From NCBI RefSeq assembly GCF_009796825.1, contig NZ_CP047030.1:2331501-2395500 (forward strand): a DNA stretch of 64,000 nt, read 5' to 3'. The position numbers and the translations under genes were made by a program. The notes under the pieces are model-generated. The model saw nothing but the letters and a program-made list of their open reading frames with translations. It ran no database searches and was not told where the DNA came from. Positions 36,132 to 43,783 of this stretch are shown piece after piece. Positions within the stretch are counted from its first letter, which is position 1. Each line of letters begins with the position of its first letter. Source of the DNA: Algibacter sp. L3A6 (lineage in GTDB: Bacteria; Bacteroidota; Bacteroidia; Flavobacteriales; Flavobacteriaceae).

Positions 36132-37020
36132 TTAAATTCCAATTATAATCTTTAAAACTTTTTTTCGCTTTCGCGGAAATGTCTACGTTACTGTATTGGT
36201 TTAGAAAGTCAATGATGTCTCCATCTTGCTTAAAATCTTTAGCAAACCACTGAAATATTTTTGAAATTTTAATGCTGTTTTCTGAAAGTTCGTTACGTTC
36301 TGGATCACTTAAAAACTCTTTAGTAGCGTTGGTAAGTTGAGTTTCTAAATTTGAAGCAGTAAACGCAGTGTTTTGTAGTTTAGGACAAGACACGGAGGCA
36401 CAAACTATAGCAAAATGAATACGTGGTTCGTCCATTTTACGCAGTATTTCATGCTCAATATCACTTAAATTAAACCATTTGTCTCCTAGTTTCCAAAAAC
36501 GTTGATCCCATGGTTTATCAATATCTTTTATATTTTTTATAGGGTAGTTTTTTAGAATTAAATCTACCGTTAATGCATTGTATGCATTTATCCAAAAGGC
36601 AAGTGTTTCTTCTCTAGAAAGTGATGTGAAGCTAGCGTCAGTATAGATAAGGTTTAAACCTTGTATGTAGCTCAGTAGTTTCGCTTTATCCGTTTTAAAG
36701 GCTTTGTAGTTTACCTGTCCAGCATCCGAAACATGTTTTTGTAATAAGTCATTCCATAATGTGTGAGTAACTACTATTTCTTTTTTAGTAGTTTCTTCAG
36801 TAATATCGGTTTGGCTTACTGCTTCTTTGGTAGCATTAATCGCAGGAATTTCTGCTTCGCTACTCTCTTTTACAAGTTCTATTTCTTCTATCTTTTCCGG
36901 TTCAGTGGTTACTACTGGTAGGGTAGAAGGTGTGGTTTGTTCTGGTGCTTCGGTAACAGCTTTATTAGCGCTGCAAGCGAGCAAAAAAAAACTAAAACTG
37001 AAGTAAATTAAATATTTCAT
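36124..37020 (-). CDS. DUF547 lipoprotein with a long acidic linker
   Basis: A 298-residue predicted lipoprotein (leader ending FFLLAC, Cys16). It has a Thr/Glu/Pro-rich linker (residues ~20-85) and then a DUF547 domain: FWINAYNALTVDLI, LSDIEHEILRKM and the ASVSCPKL segment. It is anchored, unlike the shorter DUF547 protein at 20551. It overlaps the GT2 gene (8 bp) and the desaturase-like gene (4 bp). Its last 20 codons include SAKAK, encoded by a copy of a dispersed 16-bp motif (36164-36179). Confidence 0.85.
   Translation of the reverse strand: MKYLIYFSFSFFLLACSANKAVTEAPEQTTPSTLPVVTTEPEKIEEIELVKESSEAEIPAINATKEAVSQTDITEETTKKEIVVTHTLWNDLLQKHVSDAGQVNYKAFKTDKAKLLSYIQGLNLIYTDASFTSLSREETLAFWINAYNALTVDLILKNYPIKNIKDIDKPWDQRFWKLGDKWFNLSDIEHEILRKMDEPRIHFAIVCASVSCPKLQNTAFTASNLETQLTNATKEFLSDPERNELSENSIKISKIFQWFAKDFKQDGDIIDFLNQYSNVDISAKAKKSFKDYNWNLNE
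36164..36179. repeat. Dispersed motif TTCGCTTTCGCGGAAA, copy 1
   Basis: Lies inside the 3' end of the DUF547 lipoprotein gene, where its complement encodes SAKAK. An identical 16-mer is at 54590-54605. Confidence 0.6.
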
Positions 37021-37898
37021 TTTTTTAACGGATAAAGTTCTTGACTTAAAAAATCTTTCGGGAACTTCTCATCATCCTCAAAACCTAATTCAATATCTCT
37101 ACCATCGTGAGGGATATAATCGGTTTTAAAAATGTAGTCCCAAATACTTAACGTTAGTCCGTAATTAACACCAAACCTAACATCTTCTGGTAAGCTTTTT
37201 ACATGATGCCAAATGTGCATTTTTGGGTTGTTAAATACGTATTTTAAAATGCCATAATCCCAACCTAAATTGGCGTGATTTAAATGACCAATAGCAATGC
37301 TGAAAAAATAAACAATAGCAACATCTTGCGCCCTGTAATTGGCAATTAATGCCAAAGGAATGTAAAGTAAAGATTTGTAAACCACCGGCTCCACCCAATG
37401 ATAACGAAGATGTGCGGCAAAGCCCATTTCTTTTACTGAATGATGGACTTTGTGGAAATTCCAAAAGAATTCAAAACGGTGCAGTAATCTATGCGTGTTC
37501 CATTGAACAAAATCGGAAACTAGAAAGAAAATAATCAGTCCAAGCCATTTTGGTAAATCTTCAGCATCAAAAATCTGCAAATCTTTTAGAGATAAGCCTA
37601 TCATTTTTAGAGTATCATTTAAAAACTCTGCGGCCGTATTAGAAAGTGCAATTAGAATAATGAGGTTTAAAAGAAAGAAATTGAAGAACATGTAAAACGT
37701 ATCTAACCAAAAGTCTTTTCTAAAAATAGATTGATTTTTCCGCCAAGGAAAAACAATTTCTAATACCCAAACAATAAGTGATATGGCTATTAAGCCATAA
37801 AAATAGTTATCCCAGTTATTTTGAAATAGAATCTCGTTTTTAAGATAATTCCAATAACCAAAATAGGCGTTTTTTATTATGTCTAGGTATTTATTCAT
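37017..37898 (-). CDS. Sterol desaturase / fatty acid hydroxylase family membrane protein
   Basis: A 293-residue polytopic membrane di-iron protein. The histidine boxes are visible: HRLLH, HKVHH, HLNHAN and HIWHH. At least four membrane helices surround them. The family oxidises or desaturates lipids using O2. Within this cluster it could hydroxylate the lipid part of an arsenosugar-containing lipid (inference). It overlaps DUF547 by 4 bp and is separated by 71 bp from the small membrane protein gene upstream. Confidence 0.88.
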   Translation of the reverse strand: MNKYLDIIKNAYFGYWNYLKNEILFQNNWDNYFYGLIAISLIVWVLEIVFPWRKNQSIFRKDFWLDTFYMFFNFFLLNLIILIALSNTAAEFLNDTLKMIGLSLKDLQIFDAEDLPKWLGLIIFFLVSDFVQWNTHRLLHRFEFFWNFHKVHHSVKEMGFAAHLRYHWVEPVVYKSLLYIPLALIANYRAQDVAIVYFFSIAIGHLNHANLGWDYGILKYVFNNPKMHIWHHVKSLPEDVRFGVNYGLTLSIWDYIFKTDYIPHDGRDIELGFEDDEKFPKDFLSQELYPLKK

Positions 37899-37969
37899 AT
37901 TAAACTAAATAATCTAATCTTGATTATTAAAGTAAATCAAACTCATTTAAAAAAGAGCATTAAGGGCAA

Positions 37970-38173
37970 TTATATACCAAATTGCTTTTTGTCTTTGTAT
38001 ATTTTAAATAAATTATAAGCAAATGATACACCGGCTATAATCCATATACCTCGATAAAGCCAAATGTTTATTTTCATATCGAAAAGCACACCGTATTTTT
38101 CGTCTAATAGAAAACTAGTTAGTACTTTGTATATGGATAGCGCGAGTATAATAACGGGTATTAATATTTTCAA
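37970..38173 (-). CDS. Small two-helix membrane protein
   Basis: A 67-residue protein with an N-terminal helix (MKILIPVIILALSIYKVL), a short polar loop and a second helix (YRGIWIIAGVSFAYNLF), then a Lys-rich tail. No family is recognised. It starts 2 bp after the phosphorylase gene, so it is read as part of the cluster. Confidence 0.6.
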   Translation of the reverse strand: MKILIPVIILALSIYKVLTSFLLDEKYGVLFDMKINIWLYRGIWIIAGVSFAYNLFKIYKDKKQFGI

Positions 38174-38175
38174 TT

Positions 38176-38988
38176 TTAGAGTGTTTTTATCAATTCTTTA
38201 AAAAGTGTAATCATTTCGGGTTCAGCTTTGGCGGCCATAGCTATAATTTCACTAATATCTACAGGTTGTAAGTTATTTGGGTCGCACTCATCGGTTAGTA
38301 CTGAAATAGCTGCAGCTTTTAAACCTAAATGATTAGCAACAATAATTTCTGGAACGGTGCTCATACCAACAGCATCGGCACCAAGAATTTTTAACATACG
38401 GTATTCTGCACGTGTTTCTAGTTGCGGTCCAACTACACTGGCGTAAACGCCTTCGTGAAGTTTTATGTTGTTAGCTTTGGCAATGGCTTTAAATTTGTTG
38501 TTAATAGCTACATCGTAGGGTAGACTCATATCAGCAAAACGTTCACCTAGCAATTCAACACCTTTAAATGCTAAAGGAGAGCTACCTTGTAAGTTTAAAT
38601 GGTCGTCGATAAGCATAAGCTCGCCCTTTTTGTAATCTAAGTTTATAGCTCCCGATGCGTTAGAAACCAATAAGGTTTTTACACCTAATTTTTCCATTAT
38701 ACGCACAGGATATGTTACATCTTGTAACGAGTAACCTTCGTATATATGAAAACGGCCTTGCATTATAATAACCTTTTTACCTTCTAATTCACCATAAATT
38801 AGTTTGCCTTTATGAAACTCTACTGTAGCAGTCGGGAAATTTGGAATGTGATTATAGCTTACTTCTTTTATGATGGTTATTTCATTTACAAGCTGGCCTA
38901 ATCCCGTACCAAGAATGATACCTATTTCTGGGCTTTCAAATCCTTTTCCTTTTAAGTAATCTACCGTTTCTTCTATAAATTTAATCAT
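38176..38988 (-). CDS. Purine-nucleoside phosphorylase (trimeric family)
   Basis: A 270-residue cytosolic enzyme that splits purine nucleosides with phosphate. Motifs: GTGLG (residues 27-31, phosphate site), MQGRFHIYEG, VSNASGAIN, GPQLETRAEYRM and GADAVGMSTVPEVI-like GMSTVPEI. Family-2 (PNP/MTAP-type) length is normal. The residue after VLT is Asp233, where 6-oxopurine-specific PNPs have Asn and MTA phosphorylases have Asp. This may mean use of adenine nucleosides, such as an adenosyl-arsenic intermediate (inference), though the change may be common in Bacteroidota. It overlaps the DUF2064 gene by 8 bp. Confidence 0.9.
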   Translation of the reverse strand: MIKFIEETVDYLKGKGFESPEIGIILGTGLGQLVNEITIIKEVSYNHIPNFPTATVEFHKGKLIYGELEGKKVIIMQGRFHIYEGYSLQDVTYPVRIMEKLGVKTLLVSNASGAINLDYKKGELMLIDDHLNLQGSSPLAFKGVELLGERFADMSLPYDVAINNKFKAIAKANNIKLHEGVYASVVGPQLETRAEYRMLKILGADAVGMSTVPEIIVANHLGLKAAAISVLTDECDPNNLQPVDISEIIAMAAKAEPEMITLFKELIKTL

Positions 38989-39610
38989 GTAATTGTTTTA
39001 GTTTTTCTTGTAATTCCGTGTTAGACTGATAAAATTTTGAAGCTATTAAATCTTCAAAAGTATCAATGTCATTTAAGGTCTCTAAAGTACTAAAACTTAC
39101 TCGGTTTTCTTTTAATTCGCTAAGCGTTTCTTCTAATAAATTATCCTGACTCCATGGTTTGTTTTGAAATACAAAATCGTGGAATTTAGAAAAACCAACA
39201 AGATAGTAACCTCCATCTTCAGCTGGGCCAAAAACGACTTCGTTACTCTTTAACGCTTGTAATCCGGCGTTAATTTGAGACTCGGTAATATCGGGTAAAT
39301 CGGAACCAATTAGTACAATTCTATCATAACCATCTTCAAAACCTTGTTTAAAAGCATGACTCATGCGGTCTCCTAAACTATCGCCTTGTTGTACGACTTT
39401 AACGTTGTTTTTCCATGTGTTTTCTACTACCGCTTCAGAAAAATAAATACGCTTATCTCCGTTAATATTTTTAATAGCTTTTTCTGTAACGTCTACCAAT
39501 TGGGTATACACATCAAAAGCACCTTGATTGCCAATTGTAGCTGCAAGTCTGGTTTTTACTTTGCCTAGTTTTATGTTTTTTACAAAAACAATAACGAGTT
39601 CTTTATTCAT
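38981..39610 (-). CDS. CofC-like transferase, DUF2064 (TIGR04282)
   Basis: A 209-residue GT-A-fold protein. It has the full family set: FVKNIKLGKVKTRLA (GKVKTRLA at residues 16-23, nucleotide loop), GSDLPDI, GPAEDGGYYLVG and a C-terminal LNDIDTFEDL. TIGR04282 is the transferase-1 family associated with the selenodomain radical SAM protein. It could activate a sugar phosphate as a nucleotide sugar (inference). It overlaps the rhodanese gene by 8 bp and PNP by 8 bp. A second, degenerate relative lies at 47031-47720. Confidence 0.88.
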   Translation of the reverse strand: MNKELVIVFVKNIKLGKVKTRLAATIGNQGAFDVYTQLVDVTEKAIKNINGDKRIYFSEAVVENTWKNNVKVVQQGDSLGDRMSHAFKQGFEDGYDRIVLIGSDLPDITESQINAGLQALKSNEVVFGPAEDGGYYLVGFSKFHDFVFQNKPWSQDNLLEETLSELKENRVSFSTLETLNDIDTFEDLIASKFYQSNTELQEKLKQLHD

Positions 39611-40097
39611 ATACTTTTATTCCTTTTTGTAACCACTTGCTCCATGTTTTATTGAAGGTATGGATACTATCTGTTTCTTTTTCTTGTTTATTATAAACGG
39701 GGAAATCATTGCTTTTCCATTGAAAAATACCGCCGTATAAATTTTCTACATGTTCGTATCCTGCTTTTTTAAGGCTATCTGCAATAGATTCCGATCGAAT
39801 ACCAACGGAGCAATACACCACTATTTTGGTATCTTTATTCGGTAATTTTTTATAAACACTATCTATTTTAAAATGATCGTAACCAACATGAATAGCATTT
39901 TTTAAGTGGCTGGTTTCGTATTCTTTTAGTTCTCTAGAATCGAGAATTATAGCATTGTTTGTTGGCATCGCTAATTCTTGCGCGCTTATATAGGGCACGC
40001 TATTATCGTTGTATTGTTTTAATAGTTTGTCAATTGATTTTTGAGCAAACACAGAAAAACCATGCAGGATTAATAGTAAGAATAAGCTTTGTTTCAT
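39603..40097 (-). CDS. Exported rhodanese-like protein
   Basis: A 164-residue protein with a signal peptide (to VFAQ) and one rhodanese domain. The catalytic loop YCSVGIRSE carries the active Cys at about residue 95, and LDSRELKEYETSHL is the family's early motif. The periplasmic location suggests thiol or sulfur transfer; in an arsenic pathway it could thiolate arsenic species (inference). It overlaps the DUF2064 gene by 8 bp and lies 52 bp after the metallophosphoesterase gene. Confidence 0.85.
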   Translation of the reverse strand: MKQSLFLLLILHGFSVFAQKSIDKLLKQYNDNSVPYISAQELAMPTNNAIILDSRELKEYETSHLKNAIHVGYDHFKIDSVYKKLPNKDTKIVVYCSVGIRSESIADSLKKAGYEHVENLYGGIFQWKSNDFPVYNKQEKETDSIHTFNKTWSKWLQKGIKVYE

Positions 40098-40149
40098 GTT
40101 GATTTAGTCTCTCAAATTTAATAAAATTACATTTGGTAGTGATTTTGAG

Positions 40150-40980
40150 CTAAATAATATTAACGCCAAAACCTTGTAAGCCACTTTCAATGGCTGGTAA
40201 GATTTCTGTATTATCCCAAATTCCAGTAACAATAGTTCTTGCATATTCTTTAGGAAGCAAGCCGTTTAACATGAGTTTGTTTGTTAATCTGTAATTGTAA
40301 TTTAAACTATAATGTTTAAAACTGAATGTGTTTTGCGAATCGTCTAAAATAGCATACCATACGTTTGGGCTACCATCGTTTGCAGGCATACCAATAACAC
40401 CAGGGTTTAGCCATAGTTTATCGTCGTGCTTATCTTGAAAAGGTAATCCACAATGTCCGCCAATAACGACATCAAATTCATTACCATTAAAACTTGGTGC
40501 TTTGGCATTCCAAGGCGTCGATTTAAAAATAAATTCTGATGTATTTTCATAAGAACCATGAACGACTAAAACCTCCCTGTTAGCATAATTAAACGTAATA
40601 TGATCGGGTATCTTGTTAATGAAATTTAGCGAATCTTTAGAAAGTTTACTTTGCGCATAAGGGTACCATTGTTGCGAAAAACCATCACATCGAGATCCTT
40701 TTCTAAAATCGCAACCACAATCTGTCGCGCCTTCGCTAAGTTGTACTTCCACATTACCTGCAATACTTTTGGCATTCCATATTTTAAAAAGCTGCACGGT
40801 TTCCTCGGGCTGTGCACAATAACCAACAATATCTCCGGTACAGATGCAATGCTCTGGCGGAATATTTTCTTTCTCGGCAATTTGTTTTAGCGCTTCTAGG
40901 GCTTGAAGGTTGCTGTAAACACCTCCAAAAAGTAAAACTTTACCAGAAATTTGACCTAATTCTTTTATTTTTTTATCCAT
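40150..40980 (-). CDS. Cys-rich metallophosphoesterase-fold protein with altered metal site
   Basis: A 276-residue protein with the calcineurin-like fold. I chose the ATG at 40980 (MDKKIKELGQ), not the longer frame to 41007. Motif I, usually GDIHSN, reads GGVYSN (residues 19-24): both metal-binding Asp and His are lost. The other motifs remain: GDIVGY, GNVE, HGS (141-143) and GGHCGLP (174-180). A cysteine cluster CGCDFRKGSRC (88-98), plus C45, C47, C55 and C177, is unusual. It may bind arsenic or another thiophilic ligand rather than hydrolyse phosphate (inference). It overlaps the symporter gene by 16 bp. Confidence 0.75.
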   Translation of the reverse strand: MDKKIKELGQISGKVLLFGGVYSNLQALEALKQIAEKENIPPEHCICTGDIVGYCAQPEETVQLFKIWNAKSIAGNVEVQLSEGATDCGCDFRKGSRCDGFSQQWYPYAQSKLSKDSLNFINKIPDHITFNYANREVLVVHGSYENTSEFIFKSTPWNAKAPSFNGNEFDVVIGGHCGLPFQDKHDDKLWLNPGVIGMPANDGSPNVWYAILDDSQNTFSFKHYSLNYNYRLTNKLMLNGLLPKEYARTIVTGIWDNTEILPAIESGLQGFGVNII

Positions 40981-42308
40981 TTTGGAATAATATATAATGT
41001 GATACAACTTAAAACGCCCCAGAAATTAATCCAAAGTAAATTGGCATATTTTCCTTGTGTAAAAATGAGTGATTCTGGGAATATGTTTAATACTAAAATG
41101 ATGCCGAAAACTAATCCACAACTTACGCTGAGGTAATAACTTATTTTAGGAACATCCATATTCCAAAATAGAAATACAGGCGTTAAACCAATAACCATAG
41201 TTCCTGATATGGTTGTGGCCGATAATATTTCAGCATTTAAAAAAACGGGTATGGTACCCAAAACTGCAATAAGTATCATAGAAATACGCCCGAATGTTAC
41301 GTTTTTTCCTAAGTTTAAATCGATAGATAGTAACTTGGAAAACGACGAAAACGTGGAATCTAGAGTTGAGGCAGCCGAGGTAATCATTATAAAATTAATA
41401 ATAAGTAAAATAAATACGCCAAAGGCTTTGCCAACCTTTACAGCAGCTTGGCCTTGCATATTTTGAGTCTGCGCATATACACCAATGATGCTAAATAAAA
41501 TAATGCAAAGTGCACCCAAAACACTAGCGATTAAAAAACTTCTTCTTGTAACTTTAGGAGAGCTTATAAATGCTCTGTCTGTAAGTACAGGGTCGTGAAA
41601 AGGATAGCTAAACGATTGAATAATAGCTGCGAAAAATAGGTTTAAACCGAGTTCGAAACTCCATGTTCCAGATGAAACAATATCTTGAGTTGAGAAATCT
41701 TCGATTGAAAATATATGATATAAAATAATGAAAAGTAACACCGAAAATAATCCCATTTGTATAACGTCGGTAAAAATAGAACTACTCAATCCGCCTTTTA
41801 ATGCGTAAGCTAAGGTTAATAGTGTAAATAGAAGTATGGACCAATAATATGGAGAACTTCCTGTTTCGCCAAAGTAGCTGCCAATAACCATGGTGTTGCT
41901 CCATACTTCGTTAAAAAGTCTAAAAGCAATTAAAATTGAAAAAATAACCATAGCGCCTTTTCCAAATTTTGTAGTTAAAAAGTGGTGAATACTCTCAAAA
42001 CCACCTTTAACTCTTAACTGATAAAGTAAAATACCTGCAACAGCAAAAGATAGGTAATAACCAGCATAGGCCACACCACCAACTAAACCAAATTGTAAAC
42101 CAAGGTTTGCTGCATTGGTAATACTTTTAGCAAAAATCCAAGAAATTATGAGGCTTCCCGTTAAAACTACGGTGCCTGGTTTTTTTAACCTTTTGGTTGC
42201 TTTAAAAAACTGATCTGTTGTTTTAGCAAAGGGCGATAAAAAAAATAATATCAAACTCGATGTTATAATTAATCCCCATTGCCATGTTACTGTGTCTATA
42301 TTATTCAT
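40965..42308 (-). CDS. Sodium:solute symporter family transporter
   Basis: A 447-residue inner membrane protein with about 12 predicted helices and SSS-family layout: TITNAANLGLQFG in an early helix, a GGLSSSIFTDVIQ segment (typical of SSS proteins), and ASTLDSTFSSFSKLLSIDL in the Na+-binding region. The substrate is unknown. It lies within the cluster, overlapping SusD by 8 bp and the metallophosphoesterase by 16 bp. It could move the same cargo across the inner membrane that SusC/SusD brings through the outer membrane (inference). Confidence 0.85.
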   Translation of the reverse strand: MNNIDTVTWQWGLIITSSLILFFLSPFAKTTDQFFKATKRLKKPGTVVLTGSLIISWIFAKSITNAANLGLQFGLVGGVAYAGYYLSFAVAGILLYQLRVKGGFESIHHFLTTKFGKGAMVIFSILIAFRLFNEVWSNTMVIGSYFGETGSSPYYWSILLFTLLTLAYALKGGLSSSIFTDVIQMGLFSVLLFIILYHIFSIEDFSTQDIVSSGTWSFELGLNLFFAAIIQSFSYPFHDPVLTDRAFISSPKVTRRSFLIASVLGALCIILFSIIGVYAQTQNMQGQAAVKVGKAFGVFILLIINFIMITSAASTLDSTFSSFSKLLSIDLNLGKNVTFGRISMILIAVLGTIPVFLNAEILSATTISGTMVIGLTPVFLFWNMDVPKISYYLSVSCGLVFGIILVLNIFPESLIFTQGKYANLLWINFWGVLSCITLYIIPKWIKK

Positions 42309-43743
42309 TCCACCATACAGGTATGTTAATGCTATTGTTATCTGTGTTTATTGCGGCTTTTGCGTAATGTTCTGCATTTAAAGTTTCTTCTTCTGCAGGG
42401 TAAGGCATGCGCATAGGAATCAGGCCGTTATTTAAACTAGCCGAAATTGTTTTTAATTCAGGAAATCCGGTTCGGTTATATTCTATCCAACCTTCGTAAC
42501 CATTTATAATATTTGCAATCCATTTTTGAGTTATTATTTGCTCTAAAGGCGTTTTGTCTGTATTATAATAAGCGGCTTGTTCTTTGAGGTAGTTGGCTGG
42601 TAAAGCAGTGTTCCAATATTCGAAAGCTAAAGCAACACCTTTATTGTAAAGTTGTTCTGCATCGGCTGTAATTAAATTCTTTTCAGCAGCTTCGGCTAGA
42701 ACAAATTTCACTTCCCAAGCGGTTATAAAATTAGCATCTAAAGTTGAGGTGTCGTCTCTAAAAGCAGTGCCTGCTAGAGAGTAATCTGCTAGTTTTGGTG
42801 ATGTCGAGGTGGCGTCAATTCCATTTAGTAATCCGTTAAATTCACTGGAATTTGAGTTTGAAAAAGGTTGGAATAAAGTGTTTATACGTGTGTCATTCAA
42901 ATCCATTAGGATATCTTCCATAGTTTCAGAAAGTACAAAGTTGGTAAAATCTCCAATTCTTAATTGTGCCAATCTAAAGCTATTTGGGTCTGAATTTGTA
43001 AAGTTGAAAATGGCGTTTTCTGAATTTTCTTTGATGTAATTATCAGCATCATAAAGCGCTTGTAATTCCGCAGAAACATCTTCTTTATTCGAAATACGTA
43101 TCAGGTGTTTAATTTTTAATGAATTTGCAAAGCGTATCCAACCTTGTAAATCTCCATGGAATAAAATATCTCCTTCTAATGAAATAACATCTGTATAATT
43201 TTCAATTGCAGCAATACCTTTGTTTAGATTATCTAGGATACCACCTTCGTTTAGGTAAATATCTTCTTGATTGTCATAGACTGGTGTTACGGTAATAGTC
43301 GTGCCATTGAAAGCTTCAAAATAAGGTACATCACCAAATAGATCGGTTAAACCAGCTGCCATGTAGGCTTTAAGAATAAGCGCGGGGCCTTCGTAAACTT
43401 TAAAAGCATCAACGGTTCTAGACTGATTTAAAATAATTTCATTGTCTCGTAAATTGCTGTAAAATATGGACCATGGGTTGCCTCCTAATTGGGGTGATTT
43501 AAGCGCATGTCTATCGAATAAATTGAAACCTAAGGCTGTTCTGTGTTGCGATAATAAATCACCAGCAACAAAACCTTCATAACTCATTTCTTCACCATAA
43601 TTATAAATAACTTGGCGCAGCAATAAACTTGGTTGTACCGAAACGGGAGCGTTTGGGTTTGTATTAATATTTTGAAAGTCATTCGTACAGCTAGCTGTTA
43701 TTAGAAGACTTAAAAAGGGCAATATATATAGTATGTTTTTCAT
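42301..43743 (-). CDS. SusD-like nutrient-binding lipoprotein
   Basis: A 480-residue lipoprotein (leader ending LLITASC, Cys19) with the SusD-like_2 layout: NTNPNAPVSVQPSLLLRQV at the start, WIRFANSLKIKHLIRIS in the helical region, and KWIANIINGYEGWIEYNRTG near the end. It is paired with the SusC gene 40 bp upstream. Its presence next to ArsS suggests a dedicated outer membrane uptake or recycling route. Confidence 0.9.
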   Translation of the reverse strand: MKNILYILPFLSLLITASCTNDFQNINTNPNAPVSVQPSLLLRQVIYNYGEEMSYEGFVAGDLLSQHRTALGFNLFDRHALKSPQLGGNPWSIFYSNLRDNEIILNQSRTVDAFKVYEGPALILKAYMAAGLTDLFGDVPYFEAFNGTTITVTPVYDNQEDIYLNEGGILDNLNKGIAAIENYTDVISLEGDILFHGDLQGWIRFANSLKIKHLIRISNKEDVSAELQALYDADNYIKENSENAIFNFTNSDPNSFRLAQLRIGDFTNFVLSETMEDILMDLNDTRINTLFQPFSNSNSSEFNGLLNGIDATSTSPKLADYSLAGTAFRDDTSTLDANFITAWEVKFVLAEAAEKNLITADAEQLYNKGVALAFEYWNTALPANYLKEQAAYYNTDKTPLEQIITQKWIANIINGYEGWIEYNRTGFPELKTISASLNNGLIPMRMPYPAEEETLNAEHYAKAAINTDNNSINIPVWWNE

Positions 43744-43783
43744 GAATAATATTTTTAATTTCCGTTAAAACGAAAATGTACTT

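Noticed and set aside
40981..41007. Longer start of the Cys-rich phosphoesterase-like protein
   Set aside because: The extra nine residues (MYHIIYYSK) lie in the overlap with the symporter gene and are not part of the fold; ATG 40980 is favoured.
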